From: Nostoc sp. LEGE 06077
GTDB taxonomy: Bacteria > Cyanobacteriota > Cyanobacteriia > Cyanobacteriales > Nostocaceae
NCBI RefSeq assembly: GCF_015207705.1
Contig: NZ_JADEWI010000008.1
Coordinates: 124,001 to 188,000 of the forward strand
Reading direction: 5' to 3'
Length of the DNA stretch: 64,000 nt
Shown here: positions 33,569-42,547 of the stretch, in pieces
How the letters are laid out: every line of letters starts with the position of its first letter
Numbering within the stretch: the stretch's first letter is position 1
The notes under the pieces: generated by a model
What the model saw: the letters and a program-made list of their open reading frames with translations, nothing else
Databases searched by the model: none
Told to the model about the DNA's origin: nothing
Position numbers and translations under genes: made by a program

Positions 33569-34210
33569 ATGAGTGAGAGTATGGCATTTATCGGTGGAGT
33601 CGCTGTGGCTGGGCTGGCGGCTCTTGTTTTGCTCAAGGGAACAAATAATCCCTTACAACCTAACTTCTCTGTCACCCCCCAAATACCCACTGTAGTTGCA
33701 CCTCAGCTACAGCCACCCGTACAATATCCTTCCAACTACGGACAACCTTATCCAACTACTCAGCCCCCCACTGCGCCCAATCCTGAGTTACGAGCAGAAT
33801 TTGAGCAGTTAAAAGCTGAATTGAATCGTTTAAAAACCGATAATGAACAGCTAAGAGGGGCAAACCAAAGACTATTTGATAATCAGAATGCTCAACAGTT
33901 GCTATTAGCCCAGCAAAATAGCCAAAAAGTTGCATCTGAAGTGTTACAACCTCAAAGTGCTTGGTGGTCTTCACCCATTGTTTGGGCTGTGGGAGGCGCT
34001 ACGCTGACTGTTGGTGGTGGTATTGTTGTTGCTGGGGTATTGGCTTTATTTGGGCCTCGCAACCGTCCAACTCGTACCGTACAGGTAATTCATCCTTATC
34101 AAGGTGGTTCTACTGCACCTTTGGTTCCTGTCCGTCGGGCTGAGTTTCTCCCGCCTTCCCGTCAAGAAGCTAGACGAGTTGAAGCACCAGAATACGACGA
34201 AATGCACTAA
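33569..34210 (+). CDS. Membrane protein with coiled coil and Pro-rich linkers, function unknown
   Basis: A 213-residue protein. Residues 5-23 (AFIGGVAVAGLAALVLL) form a first membrane helix, followed by a Pro/Gln/Tyr-rich linker (residues 35-72), a coiled coil (ELRAEFEQLKAELNRLKTDN, residues 73-107), a second glycine-rich helix (IVWAVGGATLTVGGGIVVAGVLALF) and a basic tail (RRAEFLPPSRQEARRVEAPEYDEMH). No family recognised. The N- and C-terminal segments would put the coiled coil on one side of the membrane. The ATG is preceded by GTTGAGGGGC. Confidence 0.65.
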   Translation: MSESMAFIGGVAVAGLAALVLLKGTNNPLQPNFSVTPQIPTVVAPQLQPPVQYPSNYGQPYPTTQPPTAPNPELRAEFEQLKAELNRLKTDNEQLRGANQRLFDNQNAQQLLLAQQNSQKVASEVLQPQSAWWSSPIVWAVGGATLTVGGGIVVAGVLALFGPRNRPTRTVQVIHPYQGGSTAPLVPVRRAEFLPPSRQEARRVEAPEYDEMH

Positions 34211-34234
34211 TAAGAAAATACTTGTTAATTAGCT

Positions 34235-34275
34235 CAAGCATAAGGTGAAATCTTCGCCTTGATGCTTAATTTTTA
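34235..34275 (+). terminator. Terminator-like hairpin
   Basis: AAGCATAAGGTGAA pairs with TTCGCCTTGATGCTT (one G-T pair and one bulge), followed by AATTTTTATC. It lies 25 nt past the coiled-coil protein gene. Confidence 0.55.
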
Positions 34276-34320
34276 TCTTAATGTACTAATTAGAATAGTC
34301 TGTTTAAATTATGTATCTCC

Positions 34321-34767
34321 ATGTATGATTATTCAGTTAAAGCTGCGGCTCAAGAACCGTTTATTCCCACAATGCGTGAACTGGTACGAGCCTATCACGC
34401 ATTTTCCGCTTATTCAGAAACCCACATACGACAATTTGACCTCACACCAGCACAATTTGATGTCATTGCAACTCTCGGTAATACATCGGGAATGTTTATG
34501 GGAGAAATTGGCGAGAAAACTTTCATCACCAAGGGAACTCTCACAGGCGTGATAGACCGCTTGGAGAAAAAAAACTTAGTAGTGCGAGAAGTACCCACAG
34601 ACAACCGTCGTAGCGTAGTTGTGAAACTCACTTATGAAGGACAAGCCTTGTTTGAGGTGATATTTCCGGCTCATATTACTTACCTGAAAGAACGCTTTGA
34701 GCAGATAGAAAAGTCTGAGTTAGAACTATTACGAGTTTTACTAAGTCGCTTGCGTTTGCTGTTTTAG
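34321..34767 (+). CDS. MarR-family transcriptional regulator
   Basis: A 148-residue winged-helix dimer. Helices FDLTPAQFDVIATLGN, GEIGEKTFITKGTLTGVIDRLEKKNLV and the wing REVPTDNRRSVVVKLTYEGQALF are the typical MarR DNA-binding unit. It precedes the dioxygenase remnant and the glutathionyl-hydroquinone reductase gene on the same strand, so it probably controls a quinone/phenol response in this operon. Its stop lies directly at the junction with the remnant, 2 nt before the first available start. Confidence 0.88.
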   Translation: MYDYSVKAAAQEPFIPTMRELVRAYHAFSAYSETHIRQFDLTPAQFDVIATLGNTSGMFMGEIGEKTFITKGTLTGVIDRLEKKNLVVREVPTDNRRSVVVKLTYEGQALFEVIFPAHITYLKERFEQIEKSELELLRVLLSRLRLLF

Positions 34768-34769
34768 GG

Positions 34770-35042
34770 TTGATAGACAATGCAAATCCACCTCAATGGG
34801 TAAGAGAATTTAATGGATGGTTAGCACAAGCGATCGCACAAAATGATGTCAAAAGCCTGTTAAACTATCGCCAACTCGCTCCATACATCTTAGATAACCA
34901 TCCCACAGAAGAACACTTACTACCATTATTTGTGGCTTTGGGAGCAAGTGATAAAAATGCCAGAGGTAAACAACTCCATAGCAGCTATACTTACGGCGTA
35001 TTCAGTATGGCGGCTTACGCTTTTGATGAGATGAGAAACTAA
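34770..35042 (+). pseudogene. C-terminal remnant of a LigB-type extradiol dioxygenase (DODA-like)
   Basis: About 90 residues matching only the last third of class III extradiol dioxygenases of the 4,5-DOPA dioxygenase/YgiD type: VREFNGWLAQAIAQND, the conserved HPTEEHLLPLFVALGA, and SYTYGVFSMAAYAF. Full-length members have about 250-265 residues and bind Fe/Zn with N-terminal His residues that are missing here. There is no ATG; TTG 34770 is the only start, and the frame continues backwards into the marR stop. A deletion has fused the end of marR to this remnant. Confidence 0.75.
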
Positions 35043-35055
35043 TATAGGGAAAAAT

Positions 35056-36024
35056 ATGGCATTAGGTAGATTAGTTAACGGCCAGTGGACAACCGTCTGG
35101 ACAGAACGTAACGACAACGGCGAGTTTCAGCGATCGCCAACGCAGTTTCATCATAAAATTACAGCAGATGGCGCAAGTGGATTTAGGGCAGAAGCAGGCC
35201 GATATCATCTGTATGTTTCTTTGGGTTGTCCTTGGGCGCATCGCACTGTATTATTACGCGCTTTAAAAGGACTGGAAAAAGTTATTAGTCTTTCTATTGT
35301 TGACCCCGTAATTAGTGACCAAGGTTGGAAGTTTTCTGATAAACCAGGATGTATTCGAGATAAAGTCAACCAAGCGGATTATCTTTGGCAAATTTACACC
35401 AAAGCAAACCCAACTTATACCGGGCGAGTCACCGTCCCGGTATTGTGGGATAAACATACACAAAGCATTATCAATAATGAATCTCGCCAAATTATTCAAA
35501 TATTGAATACAGAGTTTAATTTTTTCGCAGAGAAGATGGTAGATTTTTATCCCAAATCCCTGCAAACTTTAATTGATGAAACGATAGATGCAATTTACCA
35601 GCCAATAAATAATGGTGTATACCGTACTGGTTTTGCAACATCACAAGCTGCTTACGAACAAGCACTCAAAGAATTATTTCTCGCACTGGAATATTGGGAA
35701 AAAGTTTTAGGTAAACAACCATACCTTTGCGGGGAAGAAATTACATTAGCAGATTGGTGCTTATTTACCACACTATTCCGATTTGACTTAGCATATTATG
35801 GTTTATTTAAGTGTAATATCAAGCGATTAGTTGAACATCCTAATCTCTGGAATTATTGCCGCGAGTTATATCAATTTCCTGGTGTTAAACAATGGTGTAA
35901 TATCAGTCATATTAAACAACTTTATTATATAGGCTTACCAGAATTGAACCCCAATGGGATTGTGCCACTAGGCCCCATCATTAATTTTGACTTACCTTAT
36001 AGTCGCCGCGATCGCCAAAACTAG
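35056..36024 (+). CDS. Glutathionyl-hydroquinone reductase (GST Xi, YqjG/ECM4-like)
   Basis: A 322-residue GST-fold enzyme that removes glutathione from glutathionyl-hydroquinones. The catalytic Cys is in VSLGCPWAHRTVL (about residue 58), with the GHR-specific motif PVLWDKHTQSIINNES for glutathione binding, and the helical C-domain PYLCGEEITLADW. Tyr residues typical of GHRs are near the end (DLPYSRRD). It follows the dioxygenase remnant by 13 nt and shares the operon with MarR, fitting quinone detoxification. Confidence 0.92.
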   Translation: MALGRLVNGQWTTVWTERNDNGEFQRSPTQFHHKITADGASGFRAEAGRYHLYVSLGCPWAHRTVLLRALKGLEKVISLSIVDPVISDQGWKFSDKPGCIRDKVNQADYLWQIYTKANPTYTGRVTVPVLWDKHTQSIINNESRQIIQILNTEFNFFAEKMVDFYPKSLQTLIDETIDAIYQPINNGVYRTGFATSQAAYEQALKELFLALEYWEKVLGKQPYLCGEEITLADWCLFTTLFRFDLAYYGLFKCNIKRLVEHPNLWNYCRELYQFPGVKQWCNISHIKQLYYIGLPELNPNGIVPLGPIINFDLPYSRRDRQN

Positions 36025-36092
36025 ATAATCTTTTCTATGCATCAAAATCTGATGACTCTAAAGTAAATATCTGCTTAATTGTAAAAAAATAT

Positions 36093-36542
36093 ATGACGAA
36101 TGAAGATGTAACATTTTTTCGTTTATTTGGTTCTATATTTGGTGGAGTTGGTAGTATTTTTTTGATTACTGGTATCCTAATTGGCGTAAATACGCGCTCT
36201 TTTGTTGGCAAATCTATTGCCACATCAGGGACTGTAATTGATGTGGTAAAACATAGATCTAGAGATAGTAAAGGCCGTTCCTTTACTGCATATTACCCAG
36301 TGATCAAATTTACTGCTAATTCTGGTAAGCTTATAGAATTTGAAGCTAATAGCGGTAGTAACCCACCAGCATATAATCAAGGACAAAAGGTGGAAATTCT
36401 TTACAACCCTCAAGAACCAGAATCCGCTGTAATTAGCTCTTGGTTTGAATTATGGTTCTTACCTACTATGTTTACGGGTATGGGTTCGCTGTTTGTTGTA
36501 ATTGGGGGAATACCCTTAGTTAAATCATTCCTGCCTAGATAA
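36093..36542 (+). CDS. DUF3592-family membrane protein
   Basis: A 149-residue protein with a helix at each end (GSIFGGVGSIFLITGILIGV and LWFLPTMFTGMGSLFVVIGG) and a beta domain between (SGTVIDVVKHRSRDSKGRSFTAYYPVIKF ... FEANSGSNPPAYNQGQKVEILYNPQEPESAVI). This is the DUF3592 pattern, where the loop between membrane segments is extracytoplasmic. Function is unknown. Monocistronic. Confidence 0.85.
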   Translation: MTNEDVTFFRLFGSIFGGVGSIFLITGILIGVNTRSFVGKSIATSGTVIDVVKHRSRDSKGRSFTAYYPVIKFTANSGKLIEFEANSGSNPPAYNQGQKVEILYNPQEPESAVISSWFELWFLPTMFTGMGSLFVVIGGIPLVKSFLPR

Positions 36543-36579
36543 TAATGTGATGGGCGATCGCATTTAATATTTGTACTTA

Positions 36580-37107
36580 TTAATTTACTTTTCTTTTCAC
36601 ATTGTAAGTAACTTGTAACAACCCTGAATCATAAGTTTTCACATCATTCAATTCAAGTTTTGTTTCTAAACTTGAGTCCTTAATAATTAACGGTATACCA
36701 TTGCCTAAAATAATTGGGTGAATTGATAAAATCATTTCGTCAATAAAACCATGTTTTAAGAAAAACTTGATTGTCTGTGCGCCTCCAACTAGCCAAATAA
36801 CGCCTCCACTTGATTGACGCAAATTTGTCATAAAATTTTGCCAATCACCATTCACAAATGTAGCGTTATTTTCTGCTTGACCTTGAAGAGTTTTGGAAAG
36901 TACAAAAACTTCCTGGCTGCTATATGGATATTCATCAAAACCTAATATTTGCTGATAAGTCTTGTTACCCATAATTAATGTATCAACATCAGCAATAAAC
37001 TCAGTGTAACCATAGTCTTGATCTGTAAATAGCCAATCTATTTCTCCTGATTCTCTAGCAATATATCCATCAAGGCTAGAAGCAATAAACAAACTAATCT
37101 TTCGCAT
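36580..37107 (-). CDS. Dihydrofolate reductase-family (RibD C-terminal-like) protein
   Basis: A 175-residue Rossmann-like reductase. KISLFIASSLDGYIARESGEIDWL is the conserved opening of YyaP/YwjB-type RibD-C domain proteins, with GNKTYQQIL (nucleotide loop) and VIWLVGGAQTIKFFL (NADPH phosphate loop). These proteins are not true folate reductases as a rule and their substrates are unknown. Monocistronic, divergent from menH. Confidence 0.88.
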   Translation of the reverse strand: MRKISLFIASSLDGYIARESGEIDWLFTDQDYGYTEFIADVDTLIMGNKTYQQILGFDEYPYSSQEVFVLSKTLQGQAENNATFVNGDWQNFMTNLRQSSGGVIWLVGGAQTIKFFLKHGFIDEMILSIHPIILGNGIPLIIKDSSLETKLELNDVKTYDSGLLQVTYNVKRKVN

Positions 37108-37203
37108 AAACTCGCTAGAATTTGAGAAGCTCTTGATTAGATATCATACATTAGCTTATTATGACTTTACAGAAAATTCTCATTTAGTTTTCAAAACTAA
37201 AAT

Positions 37204-38013
37204 ATGTCAGAAAATTATCAATTTAACTATAATCTAATTCAATATAAAAACAAACCATATATTCTTTTTTTACATGGGTTTATTGGTCAGTTAGATGAAT
37301 TTAATGAAGTTATAAATTTACTAGGCACAGAATTTTCTTATCTCACAATTGACCTTCCTGGACATGGCAAAACTCAAGTATTAGGTGACGACAAATATTA
37401 TAAAATTGACCAAACTGCTCAAGCTTTAATTAACTTATTGGATAAGTTGCATATCCCTAAATGCTTTTTAGTTGGGTATTCAATGGGTGGAAGATTAGCT
37501 TTATATCTCACCCTGCATTTTCCTGAGCGTTTTTACAAAGTGGTATTAGAATCAGCATCTCCAGGACTAACGGCAGAAACAGAACAATTAGAACGAGTCA
37601 AAAAAGATGAGCAAATAGCGAGAAAACTGTCAAGATTGGTTGCTGAAAATGAGTTTCGAGAGTTTTTATTAAACTGGTACAATCAGCCAATTTTTGGTGC
37701 TATCAAAAATCATCCTGAATTTGCCAGGATGATAGAAAGTAGGTTAAAGAATCAACCAATTGAATTAGCTAAATCACTAAGATTTATGGGAACTGGAAGT
37801 CAACCTCCTTTATGGGGAAAACTTCAAGGTAATACAGTACCTTTGCTGTTGCTGGTAGGTAATAATGATGAAAAATTCATAACTATCAATATAAAAATGG
37901 CTGAAATATGTAAGCTATCTCAGGTGAAACTAGTTAGTAATTCTGCTCATAATATTCACTGGGAGAATACTCAAGAATTTGTGCAGAATATTCAAGGATT
38001 TTTGGCAATATGA
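37204..38013 (+). CDS. menH: MenH-like alpha/beta hydrolase (SHCHC synthase)
   Basis: A 269-residue alpha/beta hydrolase. Oxyanion region LFLHGFIGQLDEF, nucleophile elbow GYSMGGRLALY, the MenH-like block ESASPGLTAETEQ and the acid/His pair NDEKF ... SAHNIHWEN. In phylloquinone synthesis MenH removes pyruvate from SEPHCHC to give SHCHC. The ESASPGL element, which follows the elbow by about 20 residues, is diagnostic of MenH. No other men gene is in the window. Confidence 0.82.
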   Translation: MSENYQFNYNLIQYKNKPYILFLHGFIGQLDEFNEVINLLGTEFSYLTIDLPGHGKTQVLGDDKYYKIDQTAQALINLLDKLHIPKCFLVGYSMGGRLALYLTLHFPERFYKVVLESASPGLTAETEQLERVKKDEQIARKLSRLVAENEFREFLLNWYNQPIFGAIKNHPEFARMIESRLKNQPIELAKSLRFMGTGSQPPLWGKLQGNTVPLLLLVGNNDEKFITINIKMAEICKLSQVKLVSNSAHNIHWENTQEFVQNIQGFLAI

Positions 38014-38060
38014 TATTAGATAATTTGCTATTTAATTATTCAATTTTTGTGCATCAATAT

Positions 38061-38702
38061 TTAGATATTTTTGCTTTTAGGCGTTAATGTTGGGTTTGGT
38101 GTTGTAGGAAATGCTGGTGGATTAGCTGCGGTTAATTCTTCCTTTAACATTTTTTGATAAATCTGCGGTAAAGAAGTACTGATGGAATTAGTTTCTATTC
38201 CGTATCCTAAACTTGTCCAAGTGGGAGACAAACGCCGTAAGACATCAATGATTTTGCCTTGACGCAGCAGTTGAGAAATATTGACTTGCCAAACTTGGGA
38301 ATCGTTCAACCAACGGTAAACTACCGTATCTTGAAATTCTGGTTCAAAACTATAAGAAGTCCAAAACACCATCCTCATGGGGTGTGGGTGATAGCGGGGG
38401 GCAATGTGATACCAAGTAGTGTTAATAATTTGATATCTCCCCGCGGCGGTGGAACAATTACCTGTGTTTGGCCCTGTAACGATCGCAACACAGATTTCAG
38501 GATGGCGACTCAGGTCTGTTACTTGTTGTCCACCATATAACAGAGAGTAAGGACGGTTCCCATTAGCTTCGCTGGCGGAAATAGTTCGCATCAAGGCGCG
38601 AATATAAGGGTCGCCACCTTTCATAACTAGGGGTGGTTGATGATCATTAAAAACCGGATCGGAAGGCGATCGCAAATCTCCAAAAAGATACCACTGTAAC
38701 AA
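38061..38702 (-). CDS. Lysozyme-like (GH104/GH24-type) protein with possible N-terminal anchor
   Basis: A 213-residue product from TTG 38702. ALMRTISASEANG carries the likely catalytic Glu, and GRYQIINTTWY and VVYRWLNDSQVWQVNISQLL resemble phage lambda-type GH104 endolysins. It may be a cell-wall lytic factor or a domesticated phage enzyme. The frame is open for 24 further codons up to CTG 38774, encoding KGVEKLIGPIAALLAFVC, a membrane anchor, with GGAG 8 nt upstream. That longer form looks biologically better but needs a CTG start. The C-terminal tail is Thr/Pro-rich. Confidence 0.75.
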   Translation of the reverse strand: MLQWYLFGDLRSPSDPVFNDHQPPLVMKGGDPYIRALMRTISASEANGNRPYSLLYGGQQVTDLSRHPEICVAIVTGPNTGNCSTAAGRYQIINTTWYHIAPRYHPHPMRMVFWTSYSFEPEFQDTVVYRWLNDSQVWQVNISQLLRQGKIIDVLRRLSPTWTSLGYGIETNSISTSLPQIYQKMLKEELTAANPPAFPTTPNPTLTPKSKNI

Positions 38703-38838
38703 GCAGACAAAAGCCAGCAGCGCTGCGATCGGGCCGATTAATTTTTCAACGCCTTTAAGTTCAAAACGTTTCAGATTTTGACTCCTTTGTTTTTCGTCAC
38801 TGGTATTTTGCCTTAACTATTAACTACAGACTCTAGAC

Positions 38839-39495
38839 TTAGCATTGCTGAAATAATTCCCCAAAGGTTTTTGCACTAGCTTCTGGTTTAGCAATAATCT
38901 CCACAATTTTATTGCGGGCGGCTGGTTCAAAGAGTGCTTCCACAGAAACTTGAGCAACTTTTTGGCGAGGAATACTCCCATCGAATAATGTATCTGCACT
39001 CTGCATCACGATCGCATCAGAGTTATCTTCATTTTTTAACCCACCAGGTCGCACAATGGTATAGGTAAGACCACTTTTTTGAATGTATTCCTCGGCTTGT
39101 TTTTTCCAAACTAAAATCAGCCAGAACAAGTTTAAAGGATGGAATAACAAAGAAGTACACAAAGAAGAAACTAAAACAAAATGCTCAATTCCCTGAGCTT
39201 TAGCAACAGCCACTAAATTTTTCGTACCTTCAAAATCTACTTTATATGGCCCTGTTGGATCAAAACTGGGTTTTGCACCAGTCGCACACAACAATATGGT
39301 GCTATCTCCCAACGCAGTAGCGAGGCTTTCGGGTTGCAAGACATCGCCAACAACCAATTCAGCATCAGGAGGTAAAATCCCTCTAGCTTTCTCTATATCG
39401 CGCACCAAAGCACGCACGGGAATGTTCCGCGCTACTAATTCTTGGACAATGCGGCGACCTGTCTCACCTGTGGCTCCGGCTACAAATGCTTTCAT
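38839..39495 (-). CDS. Atypical short-chain dehydrogenase (NAD(P)-binding, SDR_a5-like)
   Basis: A 218-residue protein with Rossmann motif KAFVAGATGETGRRIV (residues 2-17) and conserved GDVLQPESL, LVSSLCTS and TIVRPGGL motifs. The canonical catalytic YxxxK is not obvious, so it is probably a regulatory or atypical NmrA-like SDR similar to cyanobacterial/plant Tic62-like proteins. No functional assignment beyond this. Monocistronic. Confidence 0.85.
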   Translation of the reverse strand: MKAFVAGATGETGRRIVQELVARNIPVRALVRDIEKARGILPPDAELVVGDVLQPESLATALGDSTILLCATGAKPSFDPTGPYKVDFEGTKNLVAVAKAQGIEHFVLVSSLCTSLLFHPLNLFWLILVWKKQAEEYIQKSGLTYTIVRPGGLKNEDNSDAIVMQSADTLFDGSIPRQKVAQVSVEALFEPAARNKIVEIIAKPEASAKTFGELFQQC

Positions 39496-39666
39496 GACAA
39501 ACGTTATCCTAAAAAACTAGTATGTGATTTATCCGTATTTTAGTGATTTCATAAAGTTCATGACAGAATCTTAAAATTTCAGCCAAAATAGGATCTTGCG
39601 TAGGAAATCACCCAAGTAAGCTGGGAACTATAAATATAGCCAAACGCCAACTCAGAGGGGAATGCT

Positions 39667-40350
39667 TTGATGCTTTCAACAAACGGCGAATATCAATCCT
39701 TGGATATAAAAGAAACTGTTTTACCTGTAGAGTCCAACTTAGTAGAAACTGATCATGTAGTTACAGATGCTACTTTAGCGACACAAACCCAGTTTTGTGG
39801 TTGCTACAGCGATTACATGGAGATGTATGCCCCAATACATCTAGTTGCGGAATATCTCAATGCTCATTCGTCGTGGTTTACACGTTGCGCTGAACCAATG
39901 AAGGTACAGCCGTTGGGAGAAAATGGCTATGCTTTGACTATTGGTCGTTTTGGCTCGTTTGGTTATGAAGTGGAGCCAAAAATTGGTTTAGAACTTTTAC
40001 CAGCGGCAGAAGGCATATATCGGATTCGGACTATCCCTATTCCTGACTATCAAGCACCGGGTTATGACGTAGATTATAAAGCATCAATGCAACTCAAAGA
40101 GTATCAAACTGATGATGCGGCGATTTCTAGTGGGGTAACGCGAGTTGAATGGGATTTAGATTTAAAAGTTTATCTTCACTTTCCCAGATTTATTCAACGA
40201 TTACCCAAGTCTCTGATTCAATCTACAGGCGATCGCTTGCTGAATCAAATTGTCCGTCAAGTCTCTCGCCGCTTAACCCGCAAAGTTCAAGAAGATTTTC
40301 ATCAGTCCGTAGGCTTACCTTTTCCTGCTAATTCTAAAAAGAAGCGTTGA
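39667..40350 (+). CDS. DUF1997-family protein
   Basis: A 227-residue soluble protein. After a variable N-terminal 55 residues, YLNAHSSWFTRCAEPMKVQPLGENGYALTIGRFGSFGYEVEPKIGLEL and WDLDLKVYLHFPRFIQRLPKSLIQSTGDRLLNQIVRQVSRRLTRKVQEDFH mark the DUF1997 family, which is restricted to cyanobacteria and plants as I recall. The DNA start at 39667 has GAGGGGAATGC upstream; MLSTNGEYQ (second Met) is an alternative. Function unknown. Confidence 0.82.
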   Translation: MMLSTNGEYQSLDIKETVLPVESNLVETDHVVTDATLATQTQFCGCYSDYMEMYAPIHLVAEYLNAHSSWFTRCAEPMKVQPLGENGYALTIGRFGSFGYEVEPKIGLELLPAAEGIYRIRTIPIPDYQAPGYDVDYKASMQLKEYQTDDAAISSGVTRVEWDLDLKVYLHFPRFIQRLPKSLIQSTGDRLLNQIVRQVSRRLTRKVQEDFHQSVGLPFPANSKKKR

Positions 40351-40365
40351 ATCAACTAAAGTCAA

Positions 40366-40425
40366 AAGTATGAAGTCTGAAGTCTGAAAAATAATTTTAG
40401 ACTTCATAATTCAGACTTCATACTT
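40366..40425. terminator. Bidirectional 15-bp inverted repeat between DUF1997 and DUF4079 genes
   Basis: AAGTATGAAGTCTGA (40366-40380) is the exact inverse of TCAGACTTCATACTT (40411-40425). A further internal AGTCTGAA copy and GACTTCA give extra pairing. It lies between convergent stops. Confidence 0.65.
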
Positions 40426-40439
40426 CAGTTGACTAATAA

Positions 40440-40910
40440 CTAAGCATTACTCAAAATCCTTTGGACAATTTGCACACCAGTGATCGCCTGCCAAGTAAAT
40501 AGACCTAAAATCACGAAATTCAACAGAATGTGAGTTACTCTTGCCCAATTGGCTCCTTTTTGCATAAAAGGAGATAGGGCAGCAGAAAAAGCGATTAAAC
40601 TAGTCATCCCTAACCCCGCCAGTAAGTGCGCCCCCACAAATAACTTACCGTTATTAATATAGGTAACAGCCATCCCCCCAACTGCGCCTGCTACCATCAA
40701 AGCTAAGAGAATTGACCCGATTTGGTAGTGTTTGACGTTAAATTTACCTTTAATCAGTTCTTTCTTTTCTTCCCCTTGAGCGTTTCTGGTACGCTGTACT
40801 TGCAATCCCAAATAAGCAGCATAAAGTGAAAGCGCCAAAAGTACCCACATCATGAGCGGGTGGAAAAAGTTAAGCCAGTATTTCACAGAGGGAGATATTT
40901 CAGGAGTCAT
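40440..40910 (-). CDS. DUF4079-family membrane protein
   Basis: A 156-residue protein from ATG 40910 (MTPEISPSVKYWLNFFHP). Four transmembrane helices with His residues in FFHPLMMWVLLALSLY, VGAHLLAGLG and VTHILLNFVILG are consistent with DUF4079, a cytochrome b561-like helical bundle found in phototrophs. Heme binding is inference from the His pattern. An ATG at 40925 would add five residues. Confidence 0.82.
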   Translation of the reverse strand: MTPEISPSVKYWLNFFHPLMMWVLLALSLYAAYLGLQVQRTRNAQGEEKKELIKGKFNVKHYQIGSILLALMVAGAVGGMAVTYINNGKLFVGAHLLAGLGMTSLIAFSAALSPFMQKGANWARVTHILLNFVILGLFTWQAITGVQIVQRILSNA

Positions 40911-41157
40911 TGTGTTCTCGCCCAATTCTTAAATCTTAATAAAAATTAGCATAAGTCTCAGGGTAATTCGTAATTAATTAGGCGTGATAGACTACATACA
41001 CACTTTGGATCGATCAATCCTGCTGCAACACAACTTCACAAACACTAATATTTTTACTCAGGACTTTCTTAATACAGCCCTATTGCAAAAGTACTTAAAG
41101 AATTTCAAACTAAATTTGGGGACTAGATGATAAAACTGCCCAGGCAGGATTTAATTA

Positions 41158-42435
41158 ATGACTGAAAACAACGATGTCTTGCTGCTGAAGGCTGCGAAAA
41201 GTGGAGATATCAAGCGGCTGAGTGAAATTCTCGCTGCTGGTGTAAAGGTGGATGGGTGCGATCGCGATGGAACTACGGCATTAATGTATGCTGCTAATTT
41301 AGGTTACACAGAAATTGTGCGATCGCTTTTAGATGCGGGGGCAAATATCAACTTGCCAAGAAAACGCTATGGTTTAACAGCGTTGATGTTGGCTGCGAGT
41401 AATCAACAAGTAGATATTGTCCAGCTTTTAGTGTCGAGAGGTGCCAACGTTGATGCTATCAATGAAGATGGCAGCACCGCCTTAATGGCAGCCGCACTCA
41501 AAGGTTATGTAGAAATAGTACGAATACTACTGGCGGCTGGTGCAAAAGTAAATATTGCCGATAAAGATGATGATACTGCTTTAAAATTGGCAGTCAAACA
41601 AGGACATCTATCAGTTGTGCAACTCACATCACAAAATGGCGCTGATGTAAATCTTCAAGATGAAGATGGTGAAACACTCTTGATGATTGCTGCGGACTTG
41701 GGGAATTTAGAGATTGTCCAAGCATTGTTAGCGGCTGGTGCAGATGTTAACTTACAAAACAGTGATGGTGGTACAGCATTATCCGCTGCTGCTGCTGCTG
41801 GTAATAGTGCGATCGCCTCTGCTTTACTCGATCAAAATGCCCAAATTAATTTGCAAGACAAAGACGGTGAAACAGCATTACATATTGCCGTTGTTGAAGG
41901 CCACCTTGAAGTAGTGCAAGTCTTACTCCGTCGGGGTGCAAATCTCCAAATTAGAAATAAATTAGGCGACACTCCCACACTAGTTGCAGTCTTACAAGGA
42001 CACAGCGAAATTCTTGAAGCACTGCTGAGTTCTGGTGCCAATATTTATGGAGAATCAGAACTTCCTTTAATAGCTGCCATATCCTTGGGACACACCCAAA
42101 CAGTCAAAGTATTATTAGACTACGGCGCTAATCCTAATACTCTGGGAAATGACAGTCAGACTGTTTTGTTAAAGGCTGCTAAAGGCAATCAGATAGAAAT
42201 TATTCAACTGTTAATAGCCAAAGGTGCAGATGTCAATTTTCAAGACATAGCCGGAGCAACAGCATTAATGTGGGCGGCCTCTGGCGGCTACACAAAGACT
42301 GTACAGATATTACTCCAAGCTGGGGCAAATCCGAATTTGCGAAATCGCGGCGGCTATACCGCTTTAATGCTGGCAGAATTTAATGGGTATCAAAACATAG
42401 TCAAGATTTTGCAACAAGCTGGCGCACAAGAATAA
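41158..42435 (+). CDS. Ankyrin-repeat protein
   Basis: A 425-residue protein made almost wholly of 12-13 ankyrin repeats with the pattern DGTTALMYAANLGYTEIVRSLLDAGANIN, from residue 6 to the C-terminus. One repeat (residues about 290-310, GESELPLIAAISLGHTQ) is degenerate. There is no signal or catalytic domain, so it is a cytoplasmic interaction scaffold of unknown partner. ATG 41158 starts right after a TTAATTA run and lacks an obvious RBS. Confidence 0.93.
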   Translation: MTENNDVLLLKAAKSGDIKRLSEILAAGVKVDGCDRDGTTALMYAANLGYTEIVRSLLDAGANINLPRKRYGLTALMLAASNQQVDIVQLLVSRGANVDAINEDGSTALMAAALKGYVEIVRILLAAGAKVNIADKDDDTALKLAVKQGHLSVVQLTSQNGADVNLQDEDGETLLMIAADLGNLEIVQALLAAGADVNLQNSDGGTALSAAAAAGNSAIASALLDQNAQINLQDKDGETALHIAVVEGHLEVVQVLLRRGANLQIRNKLGDTPTLVAVLQGHSEILEALLSSGANIYGESELPLIAAISLGHTQTVKVLLDYGANPNTLGNDSQTVLLKAAKGNQIEIIQLLIAKGADVNFQDIAGATALMWAASGGYTKTVQILLQAGANPNLRNRGGYTALMLAEFNGYQNIVKILQQAGAQE

Positions 42436-42547
42436 TATCGCTTTTGTTAACAGGGAATAGGAAACAGGCAACAAACAGATTTTTTGATTGATTTATCTCA
42501 TCTGTTCCCTGTTCTCGACCTACACAAGTCGGATTTTTATAACAGGA

